This document shows, piece after piece, positions 11,009-22,494 of a DNA stretch of 64,000 nt. A program made the position numbers and the translations under genes. The notes below the pieces were generated by a model. That model was not told where the DNA came from. It did no database searches and worked only from the letters and a program-made list of their open reading frames with translations. Position 1 is the stretch's first letter, and the number at the start of each line of letters is the position of its first letter. The DNA is from Macrotis lagotis (taxonomy: Eukaryota > Chordata > Mammalia > Peramelemorphia > Peramelidae): assembly GCF_037893015.1 (NCBI RefSeq), contig NC_133658.1:639993825-640057824 (forward strand), in the 5' to 3' direction.

Positions 11009-12054
11009 AAGGTTTCCTTTGCCTTCATGCTAGCTAAGGGTGAATTTTCCAGACTTATTTTTCCTACTAACCAATCCAAATACTATATGAGATCCTGTTT
11101 GATTTAAACTGTCATGAAAACTAAAGAAATGGACCAAATATTGGGAGCCAGAGGGGCTGATTTACAATGCTCTTTGATGGCCTCGAGGCTATGTCTGCCC
11201 TGTTTTTTTCTGCTAAGTTCTAATAACTGGCTTGAACTTGAGAATATAAAGCAAAGGTGAATTTTCATGGAATCCTCCAGGGAAGGAGAGATTGATTCTT
11301 TTCAGAACTGCCATCCTTTTCTCCTGTATCTGGTGCTCTTGGAGATTAGAGATAAGGTCAAAAATATGAATAGGTAAACTCATACAAAAGCATGATTTCA
11401 AATGTGGATGGCTTGTGCCCTTCCCCAAACCTCATGGACTTCACAAAATGCAAATATTTTTCCAACTAAGTTTGTTCAAGATGAAAATTCCTAATACAAA
11501 TTCTCCAAAGAAAGACTTTTCCCCCTTAGCTACAAACAAATATATCAAAATTTTAAAAGTCATTTGTACTTACGTGCTGATTATTATTATTAAGGACAGA
11601 TGGAGAAAGCAAAAGTAGCACTAATATCTGAGCGGGGACTCAGGGATAGGAATAGATAAGAAGAAAAGGCCAGAAGACAAAGAAAAATATCATAGCAATT
11701 TCCTCAGTCTGTTTGTATGATGCTAGCCCCATTAGAGGATCAGGGCATTCCCCATGGGCATGAGAAACAGGGCTGGGAGTCAGAAGGTTCAGAAACTTGT
11801 AATTTTGATCAAGGTTTTGGTTAGAGATGATTGTTTATCTATAGCATCTAGCACCTTAAATGCTTTAAAACAAATTTGCTGCAATGAGAATATTGTTATA
11901 CTTCAGCAATCCTATGTAACAATTTGATACCTAAAATGACACCCAGCCTATCACATGACAGGTATTCAATGAATTTTAGTTGAATTGAATAAAAGTAATA
12001 ATTGTAAAAGCAGTTAAAATTGAAGGGTACCATATATTTTTGTTAAAGAATTCT
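11007..12054. other. no recognised feature
   Basis: No exon, RNA gene or named repeat seen on either strand. Confidence 0.35.
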
Positions 12055-12550
12055 TCAATCAATACTTAAGTATTTACTATGTCCCAGACACTGCTTTGTT
12101 TTAGGGGTATTAATATAAAATTGAACAATCTCTACCCTGGGGAAGCTCATCAGGTGGACAATATGTTCACATATAGGTATATAATATATATATAATATAT
12201 GTATGTATATACAAAATATAGAGATAAGGAAGGAGATGAAGGCACTAGCAGATGGGAAGATTCAAAAAGGCTTGGAAGAAAACTAAGGATTTGAAGAGGC
12301 AGAGATATGAAAAAAATGCCTTGTAGACATGGGAGAAGAGGGGTCATGTACAAAGTAAAGGAAGAGGGTGAATGTGACTAGTCCAAAGTGAGAATGAAAG
12401 GGAGTAATAAATAATAAAGCTGGAAAGGTAGGTTGGAGCTCTAAATGGTAAACAGAGAGGTTTATGTTTGATTGAAGAATAAGGAGCCATTGGAGTTTGC
12501 TGAGGAGAAGAGTGACATAGTCAGACCTTCACTTTGGGAAAATTAGTTTG
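12055..12550 (-). mobile_element. L2 LINE fragment
   Basis: Antisense L2 3' half: TTAAGTATTTACTATGTCCC, then AGGAGCCATTGGAGTTTGCT and AGAGTGACATAGTCAGACCT, in the order seen in L2. An AT-rich expansion sits at 12170-12215. Confidence 0.7.
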
Positions 12551-12554
12551 GTAG

Positions 12555-12735
12555 CAGTGGTGTCAAATTCAAATAGAAGCAGGGGCCACTAAACCATACA
12601 TATGTTTCCTGATGACTGTTCATTGTCTTAAAAAACCAGTTAATATTATTATGTATGTTCAATTGCATTTCATTTATTTTATTAAATATTTCCCAATTAC
12701 ATTTTAATCTGGTCCCAATTTCCTGGCCAGTACAT
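12555..12735 (+). mobile_element. Probable non-autonomous hAT-like element, 3' truncated
   Basis: It starts CAGTGGTGTCAAATTCAAAT and continues GGGGCCACTAAACC and CCCAATTACATTTTAATCTG. I recall this order from a mammalian hAT-type repeat whose TIR is CAG-GGTGTCAAACT. The right TIR is missing here, so the class rests on memory of the family. Confidence 0.45.
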
Positions 12736-12801
12736 CCTGAAGCCTGGTATTTGATAATCAACCAGTTCCAAGCCTATTCTATTTTATTATCTCCCAGGCT
12801 A

Positions 12802-12807
12802 TATATG

Positions 12808-12856
<49 letters not shown>
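12802..12856. repeat. (AT)n microsatellite
   Basis: About 25 AT units with a short ATGT interruption at the left, inside an L3 fragment. Confidence 0.95.
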
Positions 12857-12858
<2 letters not shown>

Positions 12859-12924
12859 TATTCACAAGAATAACATGAGAGACTATCAAATACTTTGCTC
12901 AAATCTAATATGCTGGGCTTATTT

Positions 12925-13108
12925 TCATGTGCTCAACTCTGGCCTCAGAGTTGCTGTGTGACCCTGGATGAGTCACTTAACCCTTTTTGCCTCAGTTCCT
13001 CATCTGTAAAATGAACTGGAGAAGGAAATGACAAACCACTCCAGTATCTTTGCTAGGAAAACACCAAAATGAGGTCACAGAGAGTTGGACACAACTGAGC
13101 AAAAAAAA
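12925..13108 (+). mobile_element. Mar1-like SINE
   Basis: Sense copy: TGCTGTGTGACCCTGGATGA, CCTCATCTGTAAAATGAACT, AACCACTCCAGTATCTTTGC, GAGAGTTGGACACAACTGAG, A tail. It inserted into the L3 stretch. Confidence 0.85.
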
Positions 13109-13429
13109 GGTGGATTATGTCTATTTCATTCTGCTGATTTTAGTAACGCTATAAGAAAAGGAATAAGGTTAGTCTGACCTAAACTGTTCTTGATGGAGCC
13201 ATGCTGGCTATTTTATGATCACCACTTCTTTTGGAGTTGTTCACTAAATAACTCTGGAATGAACAATTCCATATTTTTTTTCAAGAAATTGAAATCAATT
13301 TCAGTGGTCTATAGTTTTTTCTCTTCCCATTTTTGAAAATCTGGGCATTTTCTCTGATCCGAGTATGTGGTACTTCTGTTCTCCACAGTCTTTCCAATAT
13401 TATTTACAGTGACAGTAATCACATTGAGC

Positions 13430-13495
13430 AGGTCTTTCAGCACATAGTAAGTGCTTAATAAAGTCTTGTTGACTCACTGACTTTTTTATTTGCTT
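13430..13495 (+). mobile_element. L2 3' terminus
   Basis: CAGCACATAGTAAGTGCTTA then ATAAAGTCTTGTTGACTCAC is the sense 3' end of L2. Confidence 0.6.
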
Positions 13496-13820
13496 TTCTG
13501 TCCTCTATTGGAGTTCACATTTTACAACTCTGAAGGAAAATCTCCGATCTAAGTATAGGGCCACCATTATATAACTGATTGTGATGGCCTGCCACAATAG
13601 AGAAGAACAGAAATCATAAGCTAAATGAAATGTCTAATTTCTTGTGGATCTATAAAGTCCCTCTATAGTATAGTCAGTGACACCTTTAATTGTCATGTGT
13701 AGTCTGACCCTGTCTCAACCAAAGCATAGTGACATGCCCCTACTCCCTAAATGGAAGCAATTAAAATGATTCAGTCTAAAAGTTTCTCAATTAATGAAGA
13801 ACCCAAAGGACACACAGAAT

Positions 13821-13880
<60 letters not shown>

Positions 13881-14204
13881 TTCTTATTTTCTGATTCCAC
13901 TTTCCTGTTCTCTCACTGCATCTCAAAAACAACCTGAAAAATTCATGCTTGTTCAGGAAATATACCTTTATGTAGAATGCAAATGCTTTTCCTCTGTTCA
14001 TATGAATGGAGATCGTGGATCACCAATCTGGAGCAGAGATAGAACCCAAATATTAAGATGGTATCTTTAACCAAAAGTCTTTACCCAAAGGATAAATAGT
14101 TAAAGGATATAAAGAAATGGTTAACTCAAAAAGAATTTTTGTTCAGTCATGCCTGTATAGATACATAAATAATAATTCCATTTGGGTTTTCTTTGCCTTT
14201 TTTT
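13496..14204. other. no gene; (CT)n microsatellite
   Basis: 13826-13875 holds about 24 CT units. The remainder is not recognised. Confidence 0.5.
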
Positions 14205-14366
14205 TCTTCTGCTCATTTTATAATTGAGGAAATTGAGGCAAACAGGATTTAGTGACTAGTCCACAGTCACAAAGTACTATGTGTTTGAGACCAGATTTGA
14301 ACTCAGGAAGAAGAAATTTTCTGATTCTTGGCTCAGCCTCTATTCTTCTTGCCACCTAGATTCCCC
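14205..14366 (-). mobile_element. Mar1-like SINE
   Basis: Inverted copy: GCTCATTTTATAATTGAGGA, AATTGAGGCAAACAGG, ATTTGAACTCAGGAAG, CTTGCCACCTAGATTCCCC. Confidence 0.75.
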
Positions 14367-14369
14367 TAA

Positions 14370-15400
14370 AAAAAGATGCAATTTATTAAAAAATATGGAA
14401 GAATGCTCCAGATTACTAAAAATAAGATAAATGCAAATCAAAACAACTGATATAAATTGGCAAAGACAGTATATAAACTTAGAGGATTTGCAGAAATACA
14501 GGAACACAAATATGTTGTTTATAGAGTGGGAATTGATAGAACTATCCTGGAAAGTAATTTGGAATTATGTGATGTCATTAATAATAATAGCTAACATTTA
14601 TTTATTAGCCACTATGTGCTAGGAATTATGCCATGTTTAATTATCATATTTAATTTTCACAACAACTCTGGGAGATAGAAGCTATTATTATCTTCATTTT
14701 TCAGGTGAGGGACTTAAAGGCAAGTAAGTGGCTGAGGCTAGATTTGAATTCAGGTATTTCTGGCCCAGGTTCAGAGTTCTATCCATTATGCCACTCATTG
14801 ACCAAAAAAAAAAAAAAAAAAACCCCAACAAAAAACCCAAAACAGTGCAATACTACATATACACCAAAATATTTACAACAGGATTTTTTGGGGGTTGCAA
14901 AACATTGGGAGCAAAGTAGATGTCCAAGCATTGGGAAATTATTAACCAAATTATGATGCATAAATGTAATAATATTTATCGTGTTTTAAGAAATAACAAT
15001 AAGATGAATACAATGAAATATGGAAAGACATATGAACTGATGCAAAATGAAGTAAACAGAGCTAGGAAAACAATGATCACCCATGCCTTCAACAATATAA
15101 AGGGAAAGAGTCACCACAAAACAATCAAATATGATTATGAGATAATAAATAACAAGGTTGGCTTCAAAGAAGATAAATGAGAAAACACCTTTCTCCCCAC
15201 TTTCTTTTGCAGAGGTAATGATCCATGGATGTGGAACATTGAATAAAATGTCAGATTTTTTCAATGTGTAGTTTTGCTTCACTTTTTCTCTTATCTTTAA
15301 AAAAATTATTTGGTATAAGGGATGGCTCTCAAAAGTTGAGGAGGGAGACAGATAAGGAAAAATGTAGATGATATAAAAATATCAACTAGAACCTATTTTT
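14370..15400 (+). mobile_element. L1 3' end, old, interrupted by MIR-like SINE
   Basis: Sense L1: AATGCAAATCAAAACAACTG, ACTATCCTGGAAAGTAATTT, then, after the insertion at 14585-14830, GAACTGATGCAAAATGAAGT and AAACAATGATCACCCATGCC. Both halves are in the order expected of one L1 copy. Confidence 0.75.
14585..14830 (-). mobile_element. MIR-like SINE with adjoining A tract
   Basis: Inverted MIR order: CTAACATTTATTTATTAGCC, TTTTCACAACAACTCTGGGA, TTGAATTCAGGTATTTC, TATCCATTATGCCACTC, then A18 at 14803-14822. It separates two collinear L1 halves. Confidence 0.6.
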
Positions 15401-15838
15401 AAAAATACATAACACCTTTACAACAAAATATGTAATATCTTAAAGAAATCTGAATGCAGATTAAATTTAAAATGAATAAAATTAAAATTAAAGATTATAA
15501 TTTTTTTCAAAGAATCTAACCCATTGCAAAGGTAGTTCTAAGAACTCCTTCCCAATTTATACTGCAGCTGCACTCTCTTAAAAATACTTTGAATACAAGG
15601 AAAAAGCATGGTAGATTATATATAAGAAATTGTCCAGGCAGTGAAGACATGAATGAAAGAGGAGAAGGAAAGGGTAGAGAAAACAGTCTAACAAAAGACA
15701 TTCTGATTATGATGTACTTATCTCTGAAAGAAGTGTCTTTCTTGGTTTTAAGGTAAGCCCTTTGTATCCCAATTGTATGGCATGGTAGATGGAACAAACT
15801 AAATGCTTAATGCATGTTTATTGTATCCCTCAAAAAGA
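15401..15838. other. no recognised feature
   Basis: AT-rich, no exon seen. The open stretch at 15516-15797 (minus) shows no known domain. Confidence 0.35.
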
Positions 15839-15974
15839 CACTCAATTCCTCTCTAGCCTCCAAAGACTCCCCCATAAGAATTCCTACGATAATACCTCTG
15901 ATAAGTAGCCATCTAGAGTCTCCTTTATGACTTCCATTGAAGGGGAACTCACTTTCAATCTAGCCCAGATAGAA

Positions 15975-16175
15975 CACTGGGCCTGGGTTCAGTAAGATTC
16001 ATCTTGATGAGTTAAAATCCAGCTTCAGATACTAGCTGTGTGACCCTGGGAAAGTCATGTAACCCTGTTTGTCTCATTTCTTCATCTGTAAATTGAATAA
16101 GAGAAAGACATGCAAATCATTCTGGGATCTCTGCCAAGAAAACACCAAAAATAGGGCCAGGAAGAATCAAGAATA
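15975..16175 (+). mobile_element. Mar1-like SINE nested in L3
   Basis: Sense copy: GATACTAGCTGTGTGACCCT, TTCTTCATCTGTAAATTGAA, TCATTCTGGGATCTCTGCCA, AGAAAACACCAAAAATAGGG. Confidence 0.8.
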
Positions 16176-16314
16176 AATGAAATTATCCAACAATTGTAAG
16201 GAAGTTCTTACTGAGATCAAGCATAAATTTTTCTCTTTGCACCTTCCACTCATTGCTACTAATTTTATCCTCTGGAATCAGAGAGAAAAGATCCAATTCC
16301 TTTTCAACATGATA

Positions 16315-16483
16315 ATTCTTGTGTTTTTGTTTGTTTATTTTGTGGTTTTGTGAGGCAGTGGGGTTAAGTGACTTGCCCTGGGTCACACAGCTAATAAGTA
16401 TCAAGTGTCTGAGACCAAATTTGAACTTAGGTCCTCCTGACTCCAGGGCTGGTGCTCTATCCACTGTACCACCTAGCTGCCCC
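16315..16483 (-). mobile_element. WSINE1-like SINE nested in L3, with TSD
   Basis: Inverted full-length copy ending ACCACCTAGCTGCCCC. CAACATGATA occurs at 16305-16314 and 16484-16493, a 10-bp TSD. The L3 sequence resumes directly after it. Confidence 0.95.
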
Positions 16484-17388
16484 CAACATGATATTTCTTT
16501 AATAACTTGAAAGCAATTATCATGATCTACTTGATAAAGCTAAATATCCCACCAGCTCCTTCATCTGATCAACTGATTATGGCACAGATTCTATACCTTT
16601 CACCAATTTGTTTGCCATTCTCTTGATGCTCTCTAGCTTAGCAATATCTTTCATAAATTGTAGCACCTAGAACTGAATATAATATTCTGCCTGTGATCTG
16701 AATAAGGTTGAGTGGAGTAGAGATAGGAGCATGGTTATCACCTTTTTATTCTGGGACCTTATGCTTCTCTTATGGCAACTTGGAATCATATCAATAGTTT
16801 TGGTTGCCATATCACTCTATTGATTCATATTAGATCGTAATTCACTAAGACCCTCAGATCTTTTTCATTTCTAATCATGCTACCTCTATCTTGACTTTCA
16901 GAGGTGGTTTTTTTGAAACCCAGGTTCAAGATTTTATATTCATTCCCATTGAATTTCATCTTGCTAGAATCAGCCTGTCAAGTCTTTTTTTTGCATTTTA
17001 ATTATGCCATATGATGTGTGACTTGTTCCTCCCAAGTTTGAATCACCTACAAATTTGATAAAGATGTCATCAGTACCTTTGCCCAAGTCATTTATTAAAA
17101 TTTTAAGCAGCACAAGGTCAAGTATAGATACCACATATGAAAATCATTCTCATCTACTTAGTTTTTTTTACTCAGAACAGTATTAACCAGCTTAAAGATC
17201 CTTCTTATTAATGAAATGACTCCAAAAGATAAAGCCTATGCTTAAAATATGATTTGTCACTCTTGAAGGTACTCCAAACAACGTGCCCGAGATTCTGAAG
17301 ATAATGCCTATAATGCTTTGAGGCATCACCGAAATAAGAATATAGTTTCCCAAGGCTATGCACTTTAAATGACAGCACTGATTTAGAT

Positions 17389-17614
17389 CAGGGTTTCTTA
17401 ACCTTTTTGTGTGTCATGGACCCCTAAAGGCAGCCTTTCTATTGAAGCCCTTCTCTGAATGATGTTTTAAAATGCACAAAATAGAATATTTAGAATAGAA
17501 AATTACAACATTGAAATAAAGATGTAATTTTCCCTCCTTCCTCAAGTTTACAGATCCCAGGAATCTATTCATGGACCCTCTGAGAGTTCGTGAACCCCAG
17601 AACAAGAATCTCTG
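17389..17614. mobile_element. hAT-type non-autonomous DNA transposon (226 bp)
   Basis: It begins CAGGGTTTCTTAACC and ends in the inverted near-match GAACAAGAATCTCTG, which are imperfect TIRs of about 15 bp starting CAG. It is flanked by ATTTAGAT (17381-17388) and ATTTACAT (17615-17622), an 8-bp TSD with one mismatch. Eight-bp TSDs and CAG-starting TIRs are hAT hallmarks. It has no transposase, so it would have been mobilised in trans. Confidence 0.8.
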
Positions 17615-17984
17615 ATTTACATGTATTGTTATATAGTTCTGATATATTGCTTAAAATAGTAGTCACAATACTTTGTAGTACTAGTGTACACATGTAATGT
17701 CACAATCCCAGACCTTATCAAGTTCTAGTGTTAGAAATAGTCGTTTTGGACAATTCTAATATATATATATGCTGAACATGAAGGTGGTAAGTCAACACAA
17801 ACTATTTCCAAAGAATATTAACTGTTCTTAGACTCTGTAGGGCCTGGTAGGGAAATGGAGAACACAAGAATTTCTACTGAAGTACCTTTGCTTTCTGGCA
17901 ACGATCAGTGAACCAACAAAGTACTCTCTGTCTTTCCATCTTTATATCTCTGTCTGTCTCTCTGTCTCTGTCTCTCTGTCTCTC

Positions 17985-18081
<97 letters not shown>

Positions 18082-18479
18082 AACATCAGGGGACTCAAAA
18101 TTACCCAAACTTTCCAGATCATGTTATATCACAGCAAGGAGTCAAGCCTTCTTCTCCTTTTGTTCAGGTGCTATTGGCAATATCAGAGGCATCAACAAAG
18201 AAGGCATTGCTTTTTCTTCTTAATCTTTTACCTAGGGGCAGGTTGCATGGAATAGAAGGGCTATAGACTATTCTTGGCCCCATGGCCACACCTGCCTGCT
18301 TCCTTCCTCTGCAGTCCTATTGTTTCTCCTTCCCCAGTGTCCTAATATGCCACAGTTGAATGCAGAACATGAATTAATATAGGACAGAATAATCAGTGAA
18401 TTTATTCATTAGGATCTCTTTGTTCTTATTTTGTTGATTTTAATAATTTTTTTAAACTAAGATAATTTACTTTCTTTAA
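17615..18479. repeat. Compound (TC)n/(AC)n microsatellite in unrecognised DNA
   Basis: 17934-18080 is an interrupted TCTG/TC tract followed by about 30 AC units. The flanks on both sides show nothing I can name. Long open frames here are artefacts of the dinucleotide repeat. Confidence 0.85.
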
Positions 18480-18665
18480 ACATTAGTTCATTTGAGCCTC
18501 AACAACTCTGTGAGGTAAATGTTGTTTTCATTCTCATTTTTCAAATGAGGGAATTGAGGCAGACAGAGATTAAATGACTTGTCCAGAGTCACATAGTTAG
18601 TAAATGTCTGAGACCAGATTTGAAATCAGACCTTCCTGATTGCAGACCCAGTGCTCTATTTGTCT
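18480..18665 (-). mobile_element. MIR-like SINE
   Basis: Inverted core: CCTCAACAACTCTGTGAGGT, GGGAATTGAGGCAGACAGAG, GACTTGTCCAGAGTCACATA, AGTGCTCTATTTGTC. Confidence 0.7.
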
Positions 18666-18744
18666 CTATGTCCTTTGTTCTTGCAGATCCTGTTACTTTT
18701 CTTAAGCAAGTAAAGAAATGCATGTGGAACTAGTATTTTTTTTT

Positions 18745-18882
18745 TTCATGTTGTTCAGTTGTCTCCAAATCTTTATTACCTTGTCTAGGGTCACATAGCT
18801 ATTAAGTATCTGAGGCCAAATTTGAACTCAGGTCTTCCAATTTCAGTCTCAACATACTATCTACTGTGCCATTTAGCTGTTA
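18745..18882 (-). mobile_element. Mar1-like SINE, internally deleted
   Basis: Inverted: GTTGTTCAGTTGTCTCCAAA, GGTCACATAGCTATTAAG, TTGAACTCAGGTCTTCCA, TGTGCCATTTAGCTG. Confidence 0.7.
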
Positions 18883-19014
18883 CATTTTTTTCTTATTAAT
18901 ACATAGATTATGGAAAGTCTCTACAAAGTTATTACTTAACTATAGAATACCTATGATTAAAAGGTATTGCTCCTTCTCTACATTCCAGATAGGCTTCTTT
19001 TTAGAAGTATTTGA

Positions 19015-19330
19015 TATGGAATTGAAGAATATTGGTGGGAGGGAGCCTAGAGATCATCTGATTTAGCCCCCTTATCCCCTTTCTATTACAGAAGGCAACA
19101 GTCTTCACAGGCAGTTCCCACTCTCTCCTGCAGCACCTCCTGTGTTCCAATGCTCAGTAGACTGAAGCATTGAATTTCACTGTTGGACAGCTCTAACTGT
19201 GAAAAAGTTGTTCGTTGTACTGAACTGAAATCTACCCCACTGGTGCTAGTTCTGCCACCCAAAATGCATCTAGTTCCATGCAACATCTTTTCAAATATTT
19301 AAAACCAACTATCTTGCCTTCCTTTGAGAA
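19015..19330 (-). mobile_element. L3/CR1-type LINE fragment
   Basis: Antisense L3/CR1: AGAGATCATCTGATTTAGCC, TTCACTGTTGGACAGCTCTA, TTGTACTGAACTGAAATCTA, CAAATATTTAAAACCAAC. These are the blocks that lie next to those at 15845 in the parent element. Confidence 0.65.
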
Positions 19331-19515
19331 GCCTTTCCTGTTTACTCCATTATTGTCTATTATTTTATATATAGTCTATTTATTTTTCCTCAAAAGAAGA
19401 AAGTCCTTAAAGGCAACCTCCCTACTATTTTTGTATCTCCAGCACCTGAGCAATGACTGATATTTAGTAGACATTAAGTAAATTTTTGTTGATTGGTTGA
19501 TTGGTTGATTGATTG
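19331..19515 (+). mobile_element. L2 3' end
   Basis: Sense L2 3' terminus: CTTTCCTGTTTACTCC, TTTTGTATCTCCAGCACCTG, TTAAGTAAATTTTTGTTGAT, ending in a GATT-rich tandem tail at 19488-19518. Confidence 0.55.
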
Positions 19516-19959
19516 ATTCCCCAGTCTTCTTTCCACCACTAAGCACCCCTCCACTCCCAGCCAACACATCTTCTGTCCAACTCTTCCTCATAGAACAAGT
19601 TTTACAGATCCCAATCTCATCCTGGTTTCCCTAATTTGAATGTACTCTATTTTATTAACTTGTACATCTTTATTTCAAAGATCCATAGTTTTCTTTTTAA
19701 TGTATTTCATACACAGGTGAAAATTGTTACCTTAAAAAGTAAAAATTACTTTCTTCAACTGAAAAAATGATTTTTTTCAGATATAGTTAGTTGGTCCTAG
19801 TATAGTATACAATCCATTGTAGACTCAAACTCAAGCTGTTCCAACTTATTAGGATCTACCAGATTTTGTTGGCAGACTATTTTGAGAATCTAGTGTGCCA
19901 TCTGCACCATGATGAAGCACTGGGGGTTTTTAAGCATCTCTCCAAGAATATAATTGGAC
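19516..19959. other. no recognised feature
   Basis: No exon or firm repeat seen. Confidence 0.35.
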
Positions 19960-20075
19960 AACCAAAACGCAATATTACAAATGTGGTCAAATTAGAACAA
20001 ATTACTATCTATAGAAGGAGGAGGTTGTATCAGATATCCCCTGAGGCCCTTTCAGCTCTAAAGCTAGGATATGAT
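19960..20075 (+). mobile_element. L3/CR1-type 3' end
   Basis: GGTTGTATCAGATATCCCCT then GAGGCCCTTTCAGCTCTAAA is the sense 3' terminus of an L3/CR1-type element. Confidence 0.5.
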
Positions 20076-20089
20076 TATTTTATAATTAT

Positions 20090-21050
20090 TATTTCTCTTG
20101 GACCCTGTGCTTCTAACAGTTCAGCACAAGAGAACATTAACTTTCTTAACAACCACATCACACAGTTGTCTCATATGAATTTGTGGTCAGCTAAAACCCT
20201 CAATTGTTTTTCAACTGAATTACTATTAAGTCAGATTTCTTACACACACACACACACACACACACCTTCCATTCTCATGCAATTATTTTCCTTTTTATTG
20301 AAATTCAGGACTTTGTAGTTATCTTTCTTACATTGTCTCTTTGGTTTCATCTAAATATTCAGTTCAGATCATACCATATCCAGCCTCTATTATCTTTTTT
20401 GTATCTCTGCTTTCTAGGAGTAGGAGGCTTATTTTTTCCATTAATTATCAAACAATTATTAATAGGACTCTCAGGGAAAGTGGTGTGATCAAATTAGTGA
20501 TCTGTGAGAGTAAGCAATTGTTTGGGGTCAAGCCAGAGTTCATGGAGTAGTCTAATTCAAGGGTCAGATAGGAGCAAGGAAGTTTTCATATCATATCTAA
20601 ATCTAGATTTAGTCTCAGAATACATAAAGGAAGTATATGAGGAAGAGAGTAATAGTTTATTTCATATGAATTCTCTGCCATATACAACCTTCCTTTGTGG
20701 TTATGATATACTGGCTAGGCCTCTGTTTTGCTCAAGTATTAGTCACAGATGTCCTAGATAATCATTCCTTTCATGTACATTATCCCCTTCAACTTTATGT
20801 CATCCACAAATTTGATAAGCATGGTTATGTCTTCATCCAGGTTGTTGACAAAAAAGATAGAAGAGGGCAGGGTCAAGGACAGAGCCCCGGGATACACCTT
20901 TGTTTTTGCAGATACTGTTGCAATCTCCTTCCAAGTTGGCTTTGAGCCAGTAATCAAATTCAAGTTTCAGTTTTTCAACCAGATAGAAAATTATCTGACC
21001 AGACTATTTAGCCCACATTATTTACATTTTGTCTAGAAAACTGGCAAAAA
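20090..21050 (-). mobile_element. L3/CR1-type LINE fragments
   Basis: Antisense blocks: AACTTTCTTAACAACCACAT, GTCAGCTAAAACCCTCAATT, then after unrecognised sequence ATCCACAAATTTGATAAGCA, TCAAGGACAGAGCCCCGGGA, GGCTTTGAGCCAGTAATCAA. The middle (20270-20750) is not clearly assigned and carries (CA)n at 20243-20266. Confidence 0.6.
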
Positions 21051-21334
21051 AGCCTTCAAATTCTCCATTAAAATAAAAATATTTATATTTAATATTGGTA
21101 GTTATCATATTCATATTTACTTATATTGTCATATTTAAAAGTATATTCATGACATTATTGCAAACTGCCCATTTCCTAATTAATATAAAAGGTAAATAAA
21201 TTATTTAGCTTGATTTATTATTAGTGAATCCCTTCTGACTTGAAACCATTGTTTCTGGAGTCCCTGTTTTCATACTTGGAGATAATTGACATGAACCCTG
21301 TCTCCATTTTTCAGGCACATCTCATGTTCTCCAT
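21051..21334. other. no recognised feature
   Basis: Very AT-rich, nothing recognised. Confidence 0.35.
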
Positions 21335-22450
21335 GACTTCTTTTTTTCCCTTTAATTAATTTTCCAGTTACATTCAAAGATAATTTTGAACATTCATCCT
21401 TTTGCAGGCTTTTGGGTTCCATATTTTCCCACCACCCACCCTTCCCATTTCTCTCCCCATAGCAGAAATCATATAGGCTGCACATGTAGGATCTCATTTA
21501 ATGTATTTCTATATTAGTCAAGCTGTGAAAAAATAACTAGAACTACAGGGAGGTGTAAACCAATGGTTTACATGGAGGAAAAAAACACACAAAATTTTTT
21601 TTTAAAAAGCAAACATAGTTTCCTTTGCTCTGCATTCAGATTCTATAGTTTTGTTTGTTTTTTACCCTCTTTCTATAACACATTTCTCAAGATTACCCTT
21701 GATTACCCAACTACTGAGAGGAGTTATGTCGATCATAGTTGATTATCTCACAGTGTTGTTGTTCAGGTGTATCGTTCTTCTGGTTCTTCTCACTTCACTC
21801 AGCATCAGTTCATGTAAGTCTTTCCATGTTTTTCTAGTCAGATCATGCATGATTCTTACAGAACAATGGTACACCAAAGCTTGCTTAGCAATGGGCATAC
21901 TTTCAATTTCCAATTCTTTACCATTACAAAAAGAGCTGATTTAAATATTTTTGTACATGTGGGTCCTTTCTCCTTTTTTATAATCTCTTTTTCTCTGTGA
22001 TTTCTAGAAAGTTCTTGACAATAGTTTGACAATCACATGTGCCTTCTCTTAGTGTCTTTGGATGAAATTAATGTGGATTTGAAAACTAGAGCTAAAGTGA
22101 CTAGGTCATCCCCTTTCATTCTCTTACCTATTTGAGGATGCAATTCCATCATTAAGATGTTTTCTTTCTTCTTTTCTTCTTACTGATTATTTTTTTATGG
22201 GAAAGATAGAAACAGAAGAATTGAATTATCCTACTTTCTCTCTACTAAATTTGGGTTCTTTCAAGCAAAAGGCCTATCTTGTCCTTTCTCCAAATGCAGT
22301 TTTAAGAACATTTTTAGAGCTTCCATTTTGGAAGATATAGATTAGTTGATTCTATTCCTAAAATCTGTGCCACTCTTTTGAATTTATCCTTGGTTATGCA
22401 CTACTAATTTTATCTTTTTTGTTCCATTGGTCAGCCTTTTTTAAACCTGA
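21335..22450 (-). mobile_element. L1 3' end
   Basis: Antisense L1: TTTTCCAGTTACATTCAAAG, TTCTTCTCACTTCACTCAGC, AGTCTTTCCATGTTTTTCTA, ATTTCCAATTCTTTACCATT, AAAAAGAGCTGATTTAAATA, TAGGTCATCCCCTTTCATTC. Confidence 0.75.
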
Positions 22451-22470
22451 GTTAATTGAAAATTTCATCA

Positions 22471-22494
22471 TATATATATATATATATATATATA
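22471..22494. repeat. (TA)n microsatellite
   Basis: Twelve TA units at the edge of the L1 fragment. Confidence 0.9.

Larger units (their letters stand above)
12736..13440 (-). mobile_element. L3/CR1-type LINE with nested microsatellite and Mar1
   Basis: Antisense L3/CR1 text in order: CCAGTTCCAAGCCTATTCTA, ACAAGAATAACATGAGAGAC, CCATGCTGGCTATTTTATGA, TCAGTGGTCTATAGTTTTTT, TGAAAATCTGGGCATTTTCT. It is split by an (AT)n run at 12802-12856 and by a Mar1-like SINE at 12925-13108. Confidence 0.7.
15845..17130 (-). mobile_element. L3/CR1-type LINE, interrupted twice
   Basis: Antisense L3/CR1 text can be followed across about 1.3 kb: GGGAACTCACTTTCAATCTA, AATTGTAAGGAAGTTCTTAC, GATGCTCTCTAGC, TGGTTGCCATATCACTCTAT, AGACCCTCAGATCTTTTTCA, TTGAATTTCATCTTGCTAGA, CTACAAATTTGATAAAGATG, TAAGCAGCACAAGGTCAAGT. 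It is broken by a Mar1-like SINE (15975-16175) and a WSINE (16315-16483). Confidence 0.75.

Noticed and set aside
17874-18255. Frames with CVCV, REREREQ or HTHTHT repeats
   Set aside because: Direct translation of the TC/AC microsatellite.
19866-20318. 150-codon plus-strand frame
   Set aside because: Covers L3/CR1-type pieces and a CA repeat; no domain, no splice context.
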